From positions 1-64,000 of the forward strand of contig CABYND010000003.1 in assembly GCA_902520195.1 (NCBI GenBank): 64,000 nt of DNA, in the 5' to 3' direction. This document shows, one piece after another, positions 52,723 through 63,257 of the stretch. The notes beneath the pieces were generated by a model. The model worked only from the letters and a program-made list of their open reading frames with translations, did not search any database and was not told where the DNA came from. Each line of letters starts with the position of its first letter. The stretch's first letter is position 1. This DNA comes from Halieaceae bacterium. Its GTDB lineage: Bacteria > Pseudomonadota > Gammaproteobacteria > Pseudomonadales > Halieaceae. The position numbers were made by a program, and so were the translations under genes.

Positions 52723-54819
52723 ATGACAGCACCGGTGAGCTACACCGTAACTGGCCGTATCGGCACCATCGTGATCGATTCACCACCGGTAAACGCCCTA
52801 TCCCACGGCGTCCGACAAGGCATTATCGAGTGTCTCAAGGTTGCGGAGGCAGACGACACGGAGGTTGTGATTTTGCGCTGCGAAGGCAGAACCTTCATCG
52901 CCGGCGCCGATATCACCGAGTTCGGCAAACCACCCCAAGCCCCGACGCTCGCAGCTGTGCTCGCAGCACTCGAATCGCACCCCAAACCGATAGTCGTTGC
53001 GATTCACGGCACCGCTTTGGGAGGCGGGCTCGAGTTGGCGCTCTGCTGTGACTATCGTCTCGCGGGCGCGACGGCTAAAGTCGGATTACCCGAGGTGAAT
53101 CTGGGTTTGCTGCCTGGAGCGGGTGGCACGCAACGCTTGCCACGGCTGACCGGATTAGAACAGGCGATCGACATGATCACGACGGGCCGTTCCATCACAG
53201 CGCATGACGCACTGACCGCAGGCATCTTAGATGAAGTGTGCTCAGGCGATCCCGCGGAAGGTGCGGCGGCGTTCGCGAAGGCTTTGATTGACAAGGGCGC
53301 AGGCAAAAGGCTGACCCGAGACATTCCCCTAGCGATAACCGACGACGATACCGCCCTCCTCTCACAGGCCCGCGACACCATCGCCAAGCGCTTAAAAGGA
53401 CAAACAGCACCGCAGCGTATTCTGGATTGCCTCGAAGCGGCGGGCACTATGACTTTCGACGAGGGTTTAGTGGCAGAGCGTCGGGCGTTTGAGGCCTGCA
53501 TGGAGGACCCGCAATCCACCGCCCTCAGGCACCTGTTTTTCGCCGAGCGCATGGCTAGCAAGATTGATGGCATGGCTGTCGGTACGGAGGCTCAACCCGT
53601 GAAACACGTCGGCATTATCGGCGCCGGCACCATGGGTGGCGGCATTGCCATGTGCTTTGCTCAGTCGGGTTTTTCCGTCACGCTCGTAGATCAGGATCAA
53701 GAAGGGCTCGAACGTGGTCTGGGCATCATCAAAAAAAACTACGAGATCAGCGTCAAGCGGGGGCGCCTGTCGGCAGAACAGGTGGAGGGCTTTCTCCGCA
53801 ATCTCGAGCCCACCACCGATTGGCAGCGGCTACAAAATGTCGACCTGGTCATTGAGGCGGTATTCGAGAATCTCGAGCTGAAGCAAAGCGTCTTCCAGAA
53901 ATTAGATAATATCTGCGCGGCCGATACGATCCTTGCGAGCAATACCTCCTATCAGAGTATCGATGCGCTCGCCGCCGCGACCAACCGGCCGGATCGCGTC
54001 GTCGGCATGCATTTTTTTAGCCCCGCTAATGTCATGCGACTGCTGGAGGTGGTTCGAGGCGCAGCCAGTAGCGACACCACATTGGCGACGGCCATGGCAG
54101 TCGGTAAAAAAATCGGTAAAGTCTGCGCGCTGTCAGGCATGTGCTACGGGTTTATCGGCAATCGCATGCTGCGCCACTACGGCCGTGAGGCCGCCCTTTG
54201 CGTGATGGAAGGCGCTTCTCCTGCACAGGTGGATCACGCGATGGAGCGCTGGGGAATGGCGATGGGCCCCATGGCGGTTGGAGACCTGGCGGGTCTCGAC
54301 ATCGGTTACCGCGCCCGAGAACAGCTATCTGATGAAGAAAAAGGCCCCCGAATCAACTTCCTATTAGCAGACCGTCTGGTCGAAGCCGGCAGAATGGGAC
54401 AGAAATCCGGGGCAGGTTATTACCGATACAACCCCGAGACGCGCGCTCGGGAAGAGGACCCGGCTGTGGCAGAGATCATCGACGCAACCCGTGCCGAGCT
54501 CGGCATTACGCCGAGACAGGTCAGTGAGGAGGAAATCGTTGATCGACTGACGCTGGCACTGGCCAACGAGGGTGCCCGTATTCTTGAGGAAGGCATCGCG
54601 CAACGGGCCAGCGATATCGATGTGGTGTACTGCTTTGGCTATGGCTTTCCCCGCTTCCGTGGTGGCCCCATGCATGTCGCAGAGAGCCGTGGGATACAAT
54701 CTGTGGTCGATACCATCGCCCGCTTCCATGGTAGCTTGGCGGCAGAAAACTGGCTGATTGCGCCGCTCCTCGCACGCCTGGCCGCGCAAGGCGGTAGGCT
54801 TGCAGACATCGGACGCTAA
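52723..54819 (+). CDS. Bifunctional enoyl-CoA hydratase / 3-hydroxyacyl-CoA dehydrogenase
   Basis: A 698-residue FadB/FadJ/peroxisomal-type multifunctional enzyme of beta-oxidation. The N-terminal crotonase domain has GGGLELALCCDYRLA and PEVNLGLLPGAGGTQ, both with the catalytic Glu; the dehydrogenase domain starts with IIGAGTMGGGIA and contains FFSPANVMRLLEVV. It hydrates enoyl-CoA and oxidises the hydroxyacyl-CoA with NAD+. GCGAGG precedes the ATG. It is followed 82 bases later by an acyl-CoA dehydrogenase of the glutaryl-CoA type, giving a short acyl-CoA route. Confidence 0.94.
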   Translation: MTAPVSYTVTGRIGTIVIDSPPVNALSHGVRQGIIECLKVAEADDTEVVILRCEGRTFIAGADITEFGKPPQAPTLAAVLAALESHPKPIVVAIHGTALGGGLELALCCDYRLAGATAKVGLPEVNLGLLPGAGGTQRLPRLTGLEQAIDMITTGRSITAHDALTAGILDEVCSGDPAEGAAAFAKALIDKGAGKRLTRDIPLAITDDDTALLSQARDTIAKRLKGQTAPQRILDCLEAAGTMTFDEGLVAERRAFEACMEDPQSTALRHLFFAERMASKIDGMAVGTEAQPVKHVGIIGAGTMGGGIAMCFAQSGFSVTLVDQDQEGLERGLGIIKKNYEISVKRGRLSAEQVEGFLRNLEPTTDWQRLQNVDLVIEAVFENLELKQSVFQKLDNICAADTILASNTSYQSIDALAAATNRPDRVVGMHFFSPANVMRLLEVVRGAASSDTTLATAMAVGKKIGKVCALSGMCYGFIGNRMLRHYGREAALCVMEGASPAQVDHAMERWGMAMGPMAVGDLAGLDIGYRAREQLSDEEKGPRINFLLADRLVEAGRMGQKSGAGYYRYNPETRAREEDPAVAEIIDATRAELGITPRQVSEEEIVDRLTLALANEGARILEEGIAQRASDIDVVYCFGYGFPRFRGGPMHVAESRGIQSVVDTIARFHGSLAAENWLIAPLLARLAAQGGRLADIGR

Positions 54820-54901
54820 TTCAGCGACTCGCTGACTTTTCGGCGTGACACTAATATTTTAAACTTAAAACTTCACGCCGCACTTTCTGGAGCGCTGGGC
54901 A

Positions 54902-56086
54902 ATGGCCGCAAAAACCCGCTGGACACCACTCAACTGGCAAGACCCCTTTGAGCTCGATTCGCAGCTTTCCGAGGAGCAGCGAATGGTGCGGGACAGCGCG
55001 CAGCAATACGCACAAAACGCTTTGGCACCGCGGGTCAAGGACGCCTATCGCCAAGAAAGCACCGACCCCAACATCTTTCGCGAAATGGGTGAGATGGGTC
55101 TATTGGGAGCCACGATCGATGGCTACGGCTGCCCCGGCGTCGACTACGTCTGCTACGGCGTGATCGCGCGCGAGATTGAACGCGTGGACTCTGGCTACCG
55201 CTCCATGATGAGCGTGCAATCATCCCTGGTGATGTATCCCATCTATGCCTACGGCACAGAGGAGCAGCGCGAGAAATATCTTCCTCGGCTTGCGACCGGT
55301 GAATGGATTGGCTGCTTCGGTCTCACCGAGCCAGACTACGGCTCAGACCCAGGAGGCATGGTCACTCGCGCAAAAGCCGTCGACGGCGGGTACCGATTAA
55401 CCGGCGCCAAGATGTGGATTAGTAATAGCCCACTGGCCGACGTGTTCATCGTTTGGGCAAAAACCGAGGACGACGTGATCCGCGGCTTCATTCTTGAAAA
55501 GGGCATGGAGGGGCTCAGTGCACCCAAGATCGATGGCAAGCTGGCGTTACGGGCCTCGATCACCGGGGAGATCGTCATGGACAATGTCTTTGTCCCCGAA
55601 GAGAACCACCTACCGAATGTCGAGGGCCTCAAGGGCCCCTTTGGCTGCTTGAACAATGCCCGTTACGGCATCGCCTGGGGCGTTATGGGCGCAGCAGAAG
55701 AGTGCTGGCATACGGCCCGACAGTACACGCTGGACCGCTCTCAATTTGGCGTACCTTTGGCCTCTAAGCAATTGATTCAACTTAAATTAGCCGACATGCA
55801 AACCGAAATCGGTTTGGCGCTACAAGGCTGCCTTCAGGCAGGCAAAATGCTGTCGGCGGGCGAGATCTCGCCCGACCTCATCAGCCTCATCAAACGCAAC
55901 TCCTGCGGCAAGGCGCTGGATATTGCGCGCAGCGCTCGTGACATGCTTGGGGGCAACGGCATCTCAGATGACTACCCTATTATGCGCCACATGGTGAACT
56001 TGGAAGTGGTTAACACCTATGAGGGCACGCACGACGTGCATGCGCTCATTCTGGGGCGCAGTCAAACGGGTCTCTCTGCGTTTTAA
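54902..56086 (+). CDS. gcdH: Glutaryl-CoA dehydrogenase
   Basis: A 394-residue acyl-CoA dehydrogenase. [15 protein letters not shown] and the C-terminal [20 protein letters not shown] are typical of glutaryl-CoA dehydrogenase, with the catalytic Glu in YEGTHD. It oxidises and decarboxylates glutaryl-CoA to crotonyl-CoA, which the upstream bifunctional enzyme can hydrate and oxidise. GGAG precedes the ATG by 9 bases. Its stop overlaps that of the convergent ModF-like gene. Glutaryl-CoA arises from lysine or some aromatic compounds. Confidence 0.94.
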   Translation: MAAKTRWTPLNWQDPFELDSQLSEEQRMVRDSAQQYAQNALAPRVKDAYRQESTDPNIFREMGEMGLLGATIDGYGCPGVDYVCYGVIAREIERVDSGYRSMMSVQSSLVMYPIYAYGTEEQREKYLPRLATGEWIGCFGLTEPDYGSDPGGMVTRAKAVDGGYRLTGAKMWISNSPLADVFIVWAKTEDDVIRGFILEKGMEGLSAPKIDGKLALRASITGEIVMDNVFVPEENHLPNVEGLKGPFGCLNNARYGIAWGVMGAAEECWHTARQYTLDRSQFGVPLASKQLIQLKLADMQTEIGLALQGCLQAGKMLSAGEISPDLISLIKRNSCGKALDIARSARDMLGGNGISDDYPIMRHMVNLEVVNTYEGTHDVHALILGRSQTGLSAF

Positions 56087-57492
56087 AGATTCAGCGTCAG
56101 ATGAATGTGCTGCTCGAACAGCTGCAAAAATTCATCCTCGCGGTGACTGACAAATAAAAGCGTGCTGTGCCGGCGCGCCTCAATCGCTGACATGAAACCC
56201 AAGATCCGCTCTCTGTTGAGCTCATCGAGCCCCTGGGTCGGTTCATCAAGTACCAGCAGTAGCGGCGACTTCACCATGGCTCTGGCAATGAGCACCAGTC
56301 GCTGCTCGCCATAGCTCAGTGACTGAAAGGATGTCTCGGCCTGCTCCGCCATATCCACCGCCTGCAGCCATTCCCGCCCCAAACGAATCTGCGGTTCCGT
56401 CGGGGGATCGTAGAGCCCGATCGAGTCAAAAAACCCGGAGCAGACAACCGACAGTGCATCGCAGCGCACCGTATAGCGCCGGTGCAGGTCGTTGCTAACC
56501 AGTCCAAGCTGGCGCTTGATATCCCAGACCGACTCGCCACTACCCCGCCGATGGCCGAACACGGTGACATCGTTACTGAAGCACTGCATGCAGTCGCCCG
56601 TGATTAGCCCCAATAAGGTCGATTTACCCGCGCCGTTTTCCCCGGTTACCAGGGTATGTTGCAGCGGCGCAATCTTGGCCGTGAGCGCGTCGAGTACATT
56701 GCGGTCTCCGTAGCGGACCGTGCACTGGTTCAGTTCGGCAATGTAAGGCGCGTCATAAGCCTCGAGCCGAATGGCATCCTCAGGAATCCCTGGCTGAACG
56801 ATGGCGCCCGTACCGATACCTGTGTCCAGTTGGGCCAATTGTGCATCCCGTGGGCCCGCAAACACCGTGAGCAGCCCGGCCTCTACATGTCCGAACTTCT
56901 CTACCCACTCGGGAATATCGGAGCGATTGCTGAGCAGCATTATCACGGCGACACCCGAGGCCACCACCAACCGAAAGGTCTCGCTCAATGCTTGCACCGT
57001 ACCCTGGTCCAAGCTGTCAAACGGGTTATCGCAAATGAGTAGCTCCGCCTCATTCAGCAGCGCTTTCAGCACCATGAGCTTGCGACTCTCACCGGTACTC
57101 AATTCTCGATAGAAGGCCTGCAACCGATGACGCATGTTCAGCTGATCGATCAGGGTGTCATCCAGCCGATCGAGAGGCAAAAAGTCGGCGACGCGGGTGC
57201 CCCACTCGTCTTCCGGGATGATATCCGTCGCCGCAAGCCGCCACTCTTCCTCGTAGGTCGCCTGCTGGCGTTCAAAAGAGATCAGCGCGATTTGATCGGG
57301 TTCGAGCGCCCTGTCAACAACACCCTGATGCGGGACGACATCGCCCACCAACAACTGATCGATCATTTGCTTGCCTGACCCATTGCGTCCGAACACACAC
57401 CAGGCGTCACCCGATTGAATAGACCAGTCCGGAACCGCCAAACCCTCACACTGGCAGTCAGACAATTGAATAAGGACTGAAGGGTCAACCAT
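56083..57492 (-). CDS. modF: ModF-like tandem ABC ATPase
   Basis: A 469-residue protein of two fused ABC ATPase domains, as in ModF of molybdenum-linked gene sets. The second domain is canonical ([26 protein letters not shown]). The first is degenerate: the Walker A reads GRNGSGKQ instead of GKS/T and the Walker B reads LLICDNPFD, lacking the Glu. Only the second site is likely to hydrolyse ATP. The starting ATG at 57492 has a GAGAGA ribosome site. Role in molybdate uptake is assumed from family; a molybdenum enzyme (IorAB type) is encoded 26 kb away. Confidence 0.87.
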   Translation of the reverse strand: MVDPSVLIQLSDCQCEGLAVPDWSIQSGDAWCVFGRNGSGKQMIDQLLVGDVVPHQGVVDRALEPDQIALISFERQQATYEEEWRLAATDIIPEDEWGTRVADFLPLDRLDDTLIDQLNMRHRLQAFYRELSTGESRKLMVLKALLNEAELLICDNPFDSLDQGTVQALSETFRLVVASGVAVIMLLSNRSDIPEWVEKFGHVEAGLLTVFAGPRDAQLAQLDTGIGTGAIVQPGIPEDAIRLEAYDAPYIAELNQCTVRYGDRNVLDALTAKIAPLQHTLVTGENGAGKSTLLGLITGDCMQCFSNDVTVFGHRRGSGESVWDIKRQLGLVSNDLHRRYTVRCDALSVVCSGFFDSIGLYDPPTEPQIRLGREWLQAVDMAEQAETSFQSLSYGEQRLVLIARAMVKSPLLLVLDEPTQGLDELNRERILGFMSAIEARRHSTLLFVSHREDEFLQLFEQHIHLTLNL

Positions 57493-57650
57493 GATGCCAT
57501 CTCTCGACAGCCGACGGTGACAAGCGGTGCTCATGGCAGGCCCATTGATTAGCCTCAAGCCTGCTCCGTGACAAGCAAGACGCCTTTTCTGAACCTTGCT
57601 GATGATTTCCCGCTACACTGCGCGCCTCGACAAACCCTGGATACCGCACC

Positions 57651-58082
57651 ATGACTGACTCCCACGCACGCATTGAGCAACTCAATGCGATGGCCCCCGA
57701 CTTCATCAAATTGCTGGGCGGCAGCATTATCGAGCTGTACATGCACTCACAATGCGCCATCTTTACCTTCACTGTGCCGCTCGATTACTGCCACTCCGGA
57801 GATGTGGTGCAGGGTGGATTCGTGACCGCCATGCTGGACGCCGCCATGTCGCACGCTCTGTTTGGCACGGACGACACGATCTCCAGCGTCGCCTCTCTCG
57901 ACATCGCCACACAATTTATCGGGGTCTGCCGCGGGAAGCAGCCGCTGCGGGTGACAGGCCGCGTTAAGAAAGCCGCTTTCAAAACCGCCTTTCTCGAAGC
58001 CGCCATCGAAGACAAGACGGGAACGCTGCTCGCCACCGCACAGTCTGTTGCCAAACTGAGCCGCCAGCAAACAGACGCCTAG
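57651..58082 (+). CDS. PaaI-family hotdog thioesterase
   Basis: A 143-residue single-domain hotdog protein. VVQGGFVTAMLDAAMSHAL is the PaaI-type active-site helix. It hydrolyses acyl- or aryl-CoA esters, often to clear dead-end CoA conjugates. It is divergent from the ModF-like gene across about 160 bases and convergent with the flavin oxidoreductase gene downstream, so it is probably monocistronic. Confidence 0.87.
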   Translation: MTDSHARIEQLNAMAPDFIKLLGGSIIELYMHSQCAIFTFTVPLDYCHSGDVVQGGFVTAMLDAAMSHALFGTDDTISSVASLDIATQFIGVCRGKQPLRVTGRVKKAAFKTAFLEAAIEDKTGTLLATAQSVAKLSRQQTDA

Positions 58083-58097
58083 CGCTGTAGACCTTCG

Positions 58098-59099
58098 CTA
58101 CCGCAGCCGGGGTAGCACCTTCTCTGCGATATAAGCCATCCGCCGATCACCGGACTCTACGCTCTCCCCAGGGAACTGTGCCCAGAAGTGGATGTCAGAG
58201 ATCTGGGGGTACTGCTCGATCATGGCGCTCAGCTTTTCAACCGCCGTATCCGCGTCCCACAGCTCATACAAACCATTCTCGATTGCGGTTCGGGCATCGG
58301 GGAACAACGGGGTCTGGTCCGGAGGCCCAAAGGCACCCCAACGAATATATTCGTTGGACTGATACAACACGTAATCGCCAACCCGTTCGGCTTCGGCCTC
58401 CGGGTCCTCCGCGATAATCGCCCAGCAACCGAGAATGATGTTCCCTTCTTCGGGCGTCTTGCCATTAGCCTCGAGGCACTCCACATAGGTATCCATACCG
58501 ATACCGCCGGTGCACAAAAAGCCGTCAGCGATCCGCGCGGCGCGGTCAATCGCAGGGGGCGCCATGCCGCCCAACAGTACCAGGGGTGCGCGGTTCGGTT
58601 TGGGGGTGATTTTGAGGTCGCCAACGGCAAAGCGCTTGCCCTCAAAGTTGACAGGCTCACCCGACCAGGCGCGCCGCAGAATTTCGATCCCCTCCTCCAC
58701 GAGACTGGGGCGATGGGAGATTTTGCGACCAAACTGATCAAATTCCAGCTGCCGGTAGCCGATGCCGACACCCAGATCAAAACGGCCACCGGAAATCAAC
58801 GACAGGGTCGCTGCGTCTTCAGCCATTCTCACGGGATCAGCCAGTGGTAGCAGCATCAGGTTGGTACCCAGACGCATCCTCTCCGTGCGCGCCGCAATGG
58901 CCGCATGGATGACCAGTGGGGACGGCGTATAACCATCATTACAAAAGTGGTGCTCGGTTAACCAGACCGAGTCGAATCCCATCGTCTCGGCCCGCGCGAT
59001 CTGATCCAGTCGCTCGTGATAAAACTGCTCAAAATCAATCTGCCAAGGCTCCGGGTTACGGAAGTCGTACCAGAGACCAAAATCCACCTTAGACGCCAT
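58098..59099 (-). CDS. LLM-class flavin-dependent oxidoreductase
   Basis: A 333-residue luciferase-like monooxygenase. SVWLTEHHF (about residues 45-53), LGVGIGYR and the pattern RAWSGEPV are typical. It uses reduced flavin and oxygen on an unidentified substrate. It belongs to a different branch from the RutA-like enzyme at the window start. It follows the alpha/beta hydrolase gene in the leftward fatty-acid-like cluster with a 13-base gap. Confidence 0.88.
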   Translation of the reverse strand: MASKVDFGLWYDFRNPEPWQIDFEQFYHERLDQIARAETMGFDSVWLTEHHFCNDGYTPSPLVIHAAIAARTERMRLGTNLMLLPLADPVRMAEDAATLSLISGGRFDLGVGIGYRQLEFDQFGRKISHRPSLVEEGIEILRRAWSGEPVNFEGKRFAVGDLKITPKPNRAPLVLLGGMAPPAIDRAARIADGFLCTGGIGMDTYVECLEANGKTPEEGNIILGCWAIIAEDPEAEAERVGDYVLYQSNEYIRWGAFGPPDQTPLFPDARTAIENGLYELWDADTAVEKLSAMIEQYPQISDIHFWAQFPGESVESGDRRMAYIAEKVLPRLR

Positions 59100-59112
59100 A
59101 GCGCTTACCCTC

Positions 59113-59916
59113 TCAGAGACCGTTCACAAAATCGTTGAGTGCGGCGAGGTACCCCTCTCGTTCTTCCATAAAGGGAGCGTGACCACTCTCGGGGAACTCT
59201 ACGCCCGTCGCTCGGGGGTGGTTCTCTGCGACCCAGCGAGAAATATCGGGCGCAACAAAACCATCTTGCCCACAGATGAATGACAGCAGCGGGATATCCA
59301 ACGCCATCATCATCTCGCGCTGGTCCAGATGCGCGAGCTCTGCAAGCGTCACTGACGCTCTGGCGCTGGAATTCAGGAAAGCCCCAGCCATGGAGGCCAG
59401 CACGGCATCCGTCGGCGGTTTGGCACAAATCGCCGTGGCCAACATGGTCAGAAAATTGACGCGGTCATCATTCATTGCCGCGACATTGCCCTCGACATCC
59501 TCAGGCATGCCCCCGATTTCCAAATCCGGCTTCTGGGTATAAATCGGGCTCGCCCCAGCGGTCAGTACCAGCCCGGCGCATCGATCCCCCAACAGGCTGG
59601 CGGCATGGGTTGCCACGGCTCCGCCCAGAGACCAACCGTTGACCACGACGTCAGACAGTCCGAGATGCGCGACCAAATCCGCCACGTCGCCGGCGATGGC
59701 CGCGATACTCAGGTCGGTAAAATCGTGATCTGATCGACCGCAGCCACGGTGATCAATGGTGATCACCCGCTGGCCCGCGGCCTGCAGCGGCAGAATGACG
59801 CCATCCCAGCAGCGGTTGTCCATACCCCAGCCGTGAATCAACACCATGGCGCGACCATCGCCGCCCAAATCCTCGTAGTAAATGCTCTTCTTACCGTCTA
59901 CCTCCAGCCTCGCCAT
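59113..59916 (-). CDS. Alpha/beta hydrolase
   Basis: A 267-residue alpha/beta hydrolase with LIHGWGMD oxyanion region, nucleophile Ser in NGWSLGG near residue 95 and His in ESGHAPFME near residue 249. It resembles esterase and enol-lactonase-type enzymes; no specific substrate was recognised. It follows the TetR gene by 2 bases and precedes the flavin oxidoreductase by 13, so all are one transcript. Confidence 0.88.
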   Translation of the reverse strand: MARLEVDGKKSIYYEDLGGDGRAMVLIHGWGMDNRCWDGVILPLQAAGQRVITIDHRGCGRSDHDFTDLSIAAIAGDVADLVAHLGLSDVVVNGWSLGGAVATHAASLLGDRCAGLVLTAGASPIYTQKPDLEIGGMPEDVEGNVAAMNDDRVNFLTMLATAICAKPPTDAVLASMAGAFLNSSARASVTLAELAHLDQREMMMALDIPLLSFICGQDGFVAPDISRWVAENHPRATGVEFPESGHAPFMEEREGYLAALNDFVNGL

Positions 59917-59918
59917 CG

Positions 59919-60569
59919 TTAGTCTCCCCTTTGTTGGGTAATCGCCACCGTTACCGTTGCGGCGAAGTGTTCAAAAAAAGCCTCTAGGTCAATTGCATCG
60001 GGGGCCACCACCCACTGATAGATCGTGCCGAACATGGTCGAACAGTAGCCGGTAGCGAAGTTCGCCGGGTCAACGTCCGCCCTGATCTCGCCAGCTGCCT
60101 GTCCCTGTTCTATCCACTGCTGAACATCTCGTCGATAAATCACATGGTGGCTGGCCAGACTGGCGCGAATATCGGATTCCCGCCCCAACGACTCGTACCA
60201 GAGGATATACATCGCTCGGAGGTAGCCTGACTCTCGAGTGAAAATATCCCGCTGTGCCTGAATCGCCGCCTCGAGCGCCGCTAGACCCTGCTTGCCTGTC
60301 AAATACTGGGAAAGGTGCGCCTTCCAGATGTCGTCAAATCGCGCAAACAACTCCATCCATAGCCCATCTTTCGAGCCGAACCGGTAGCTTGCGAGACCGC
60401 GGCTGTAACCGGCGCCCTCGCCGATATCTTTGAGCGTCGTCTTGGCCGTGCCGCGCTCATTCACCAGCTCGATCGCCACCTCAAACATCCGCTGATCTGA
60501 CAGCGCCGTTCGTTGGGCCTGAGTATTGCCATTGCCAGCTGACGACTCGGCGATTACCGCATCAGTCAT
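59919..60569 (-). CDS. TetR/AcrR-family regulator
   Basis: A 216-residue repressor-type protein with an N-terminal TetR helix-turn-helix (about residues 25-70, TTLKDIGEGAGYSRGLASYRFGSKDGL) and a helical ligand-binding C-terminus. Its ATG at 60569 overlaps the ligase stop by 8 bases, with GGAGAGG upstream. It probably controls its own operon of SDR, phosphotransferase, acyl-CoA ligase, hydrolase and flavin oxidoreductase, sensing an acyl-CoA or fatty acid. Confidence 0.9.
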   Translation of the reverse strand: MTDAVIAESSAGNGNTQAQRTALSDQRMFEVAIELVNERGTAKTTLKDIGEGAGYSRGLASYRFGSKDGLWMELFARFDDIWKAHLSQYLTGKQGLAALEAAIQAQRDIFTRESGYLRAMYILWYESLGRESDIRASLASHHVIYRRDVQQWIEQGQAAGEIRADVDPANFATGYCSTMFGTIYQWVVAPDAIDLEAFFEHFAATVTVAITQQRGD

Positions 60570-62226
60570 TTCCCTCTCCAAAGCCCAAGTGTTTTTGTAT
60601 GACGAGCTTTCCCGCCGCTACGCCTTCCCGGAGCAATTTTTTATCCATTTTCCCCACGCTGGTTTTGGGAATGTCGTCTACGACGGCCCAGTATTCAGGC
60701 ACCCAAAACTTTGCCACCTTATCCACTAAAAATGAGCGTAACTCGCCTGGCAAGGTCTCGCCATCGCAGCCTGCCTTGCTGCGCACAATGGCGAGCGGAC
60801 GCTCCTGCCAACGCGTATCGTCAACCGCCACCACTGCGACCTCTGCCACACTCTCGTGCTTCAGCAGCACGTCCTCGAGGTCTACTGAGGAAATCCATTC
60901 GCCGCCGGACTTGATCACATCCTTGGTACGATCTGTAAGCTGTACATAGCCCCGCGCATCCACCATGCCCACATCGCCGGTGCGTAGCCAGCCGTCCTCG
61001 GTAAAGGCGTCGGTCTCCTCATTGATATAACTGCCAGTCACCCACGCGCCTTTCAACTGTAGTTCACCCACTGCCGTGCCATCCTGCTCCAGGAGATTGC
61101 CCTCATCATCCATCACCCGCACTTCAATACCGGGAACAGGTCGACCGCTTTTTAATCGCCAGTAAGTCTCTGTCTCGCCATTGAGGTCTTTGGGTGGATG
61201 CGACAGCACGCACATCGGGCTGGTCTCTGTCATCCCCCACCCCTGGATCACAGGCACATTCCATCGTTCTCGCACCGCTTCGATCATGGACGAGGGTACG
61301 GCGGAGCCTCCCGATACAATGGCCCGGAAACAGGACAAATCCAGCGGCGCAGTTTCATCCGCGAGTAGCAGATCGCCCAACAGAGTTGGCACCATTGCTG
61401 TCAAGGTCGGTCGCGCTGACTCGATCATGGTGCGTAGATGGGGCCCCTGCAGGTGCGGACCTGGCATCACCATGTCGGCGCCGGACATCCAGCCGCTGTA
61501 GGGAAAACCCCAAGCATTTGCGTGGAACATCGATGGCAGCATCAGGATCATGTCCCGCTCCTGCACGGCAAAGCTGTCTACAGAACGCGAGGCCAGCGCG
61601 TGCAGATAGGTGGTTTTCTGGCTGTAAGCCACGCCCTTTGGGTTACCTGTGGTGCCACTGGTGTAGCAGATACCTGCGGCCGCGTTTTCCTCAGGCTCAG
61701 GCCATGGAAAAGCGTCTTCCGCTTTGCGCAACAATGCCTCATAGGACACGGCACGTGGATCATTCAGCGAGCCGGCAGCCTCATCACCGCCCCCCGACAC
61801 AATCACATGCTCGACATCGGGAATCAGTGGCAGGACCGGCAAAAAGCTGTCGATTAACCGCGCATCGAGTACCAGGAATCGATCGGCAACATGATTGATG
61901 ATGTAGGCGATGTGCTTCGTAGAAAGCCGACAATTCAGGGTATGCAGCACTGCGCCCAGTGACGGTACCGCCAAATACGTTTCAAGGTGCTGGGTGCTGT
62001 TCCACATGAACGTGCCGACGCGGTCACCGGGCACTATACCCAGACGCGTCAACGCGTTCGCAAGGCGTGCACTGCTCGCGTCAATGTCCGCATAACTGCG
62101 CCACTGTATTTGCTGACCGTCGTAGTCACCGACGCGACTACTGCCGAAATGTCGCGCGCCGAACCGGTGTAGCGTCTTCACCCCCAGCGGGGTATTCATC
62201 ATCGTGCTCGTCATGGTTTTCGCCAT
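60562..62226 (-). CDS. AMP-forming fatty-acyl-CoA ligase
   Basis: A 554-residue adenylate-forming ligase similar to medium/long-chain acyl-CoA synthetases. YTSGTTGNPKGVAYS is the ATP motif, GWGMTETSP the adenine motif and KTSVGKMDKK the C-terminal Lys segment. The ATG at 62226 is 5 bases after the phosphotransferase stop. Its end overlaps the regulator gene. It is a different protein from the ligase at 12580-14145 and belongs to the fatty-acid cluster of the right flank. Confidence 0.93.
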   Translation of the reverse strand: MAKTMTSTMMNTPLGVKTLHRFGARHFGSSRVGDYDGQQIQWRSYADIDASSARLANALTRLGIVPGDRVGTFMWNSTQHLETYLAVPSLGAVLHTLNCRLSTKHIAYIINHVADRFLVLDARLIDSFLPVLPLIPDVEHVIVSGGGDEAAGSLNDPRAVSYEALLRKAEDAFPWPEPEENAAAGICYTSGTTGNPKGVAYSQKTTYLHALASRSVDSFAVQERDMILMLPSMFHANAWGFPYSGWMSGADMVMPGPHLQGPHLRTMIESARPTLTAMVPTLLGDLLLADETAPLDLSCFRAIVSGGSAVPSSMIEAVRERWNVPVIQGWGMTETSPMCVLSHPPKDLNGETETYWRLKSGRPVPGIEVRVMDDEGNLLEQDGTAVGELQLKGAWVTGSYINEETDAFTEDGWLRTGDVGMVDARGYVQLTDRTKDVIKSGGEWISSVDLEDVLLKHESVAEVAVVAVDDTRWQERPLAIVRSKAGCDGETLPGELRSFLVDKVAKFWVPEYWAVVDDIPKTSVGKMDKKLLREGVAAGKLVIQKHLGFGEGND

Positions 62227-62231
62227 GCCGC

Positions 62232-63257
62232 CTACCAGTCCCCCGCCGCCGCGGCTTGTGCCTCAGCTAGGAGTGCCGGCACGTCATACTCCAGGCCACG
62301 TGCGTAGTCAGAGTCGAGCTTCCCTGCGACATGCAACCCGTAGGCACCCTCGATGATCGCCGCCAAGCGCCAGAAAGCCAGCGCCATATAGAAGTTCATA
62401 TGGTTAAGCGGCAGGCCCAGCAACTCTGCCCAGCGACCGGCCAGCTCTCGTCGACTGACCACGGCAGCACGCCGTGACACCGCCTGCAAGGCGCTAAAAG
62501 CAGGCGGCTCCTGTGTGCGATAGTCGCCCCAAAACATAAGCATCAGCGCGACGTCCATGTAACAGTCGCCCACCGTGGCGAGCTCCCAATCGATGATCGC
62601 GAGGATCTCCGGGTGCTCCTTGGAAGCCAAGGTGTTATCAAGGTGGTAATCCCCGTGAATGACGGCGGGCGCCGACGCTGCGGGCACATTACGCTGCAGC
62701 CAGTCTCCGAGAGAGAAGAGCTCGGGCAGATCCCTGACCGCGTGTTCCCTGCGGACGCCCAGCCAGCGCTCAATCTGTCGTTCAACAAAGCGCTCGGGAC
62801 GCCCCAGCTTCGCAAGTGCTTCCAAATCGGTAGGCACGGCGTGGAGCGCAGCCAGCTGATCGATCAAATCCTCACCGAGACGGTTCACGCTGTCAGGCGA
62901 GTCGGCATAGGCGGACGGCAAGGCATCAGTCAGCGCCACACCATCGACCCATTCCTGCACCAGAAACGGCCGACCGATCACCGTCTCGTCATCGCACCAG
63001 GCCAGCACGCCCGGCGCCTTGACCGGGTAATCGGCGATCGCCTGCAGGATTTGTGCCTCCCGCTGGATGCCTCGCGCAGACGTTGGCGAGATATCGTCAG
63101 CGGGGGGTGTCCGCACGACACAAGCTTTTTCGTGGTCCCGGAACTGCCATGTCAGATTGGAGTTGCCGCCAGCCAGGGCAGACACGAACTCAGCCCGTGC
63201 CCAGCCCAGAGAGTCGCGCAGCCAGTCAGCAACCTGCTCGGTGGCCTCCGACGTCAT
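62232..63257 (-). CDS. Aminoglycoside-phosphotransferase-fold protein (ACAD10-like kinase)
   Basis: A 341-residue APH-fold kinase. VIHGDYHLDNTL holds the catalytic Asp loop and AIIDWELATVGD the metal Asp. Such proteins, often beside acyl-CoA dehydrogenases and ligases, phosphorylate hydroxyacyl compounds. The ATG at 63257 overlaps the SDR stop by one base (TGATG). It is co-transcribed with SDR and ligase. Confidence 0.9.
   Translation of the reverse strand: MTSEATEQVADWLRDSLGWARAEFVSALAGGNSNLTWQFRDHEKACVVRTPPADDISPTSARGIQREAQILQAIADYPVKAPGVLAWCDDETVIGRPFLVQEWVDGVALTDALPSAYADSPDSVNRLGEDLIDQLAALHAVPTDLEALAKLGRPERFVERQIERWLGVRREHAVRDLPELFSLGDWLQRNVPAASAPAVIHGDYHLDNTLASKEHPEILAIIDWELATVGDCYMDVALMLMFWGDYRTQEPPAFSALQAVSRRAAVVSRRELAGRWAELLGLPLNHMNFYMALAFWRLAAIIEGAYGLHVAGKLDSDYARGLEYDVPALLAEAQAAAAGDW

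Noticed and set aside
58188-58850. A 220-codon plus-strand frame
   Set aside because: Antisense to the flavin oxidoreductase gene and without motifs.
61194-61898. A 234-codon plus-strand frame
   Set aside because: Lies opposite the acyl-CoA ligase; long antisense frames are expected in GC-rich coding DNA.
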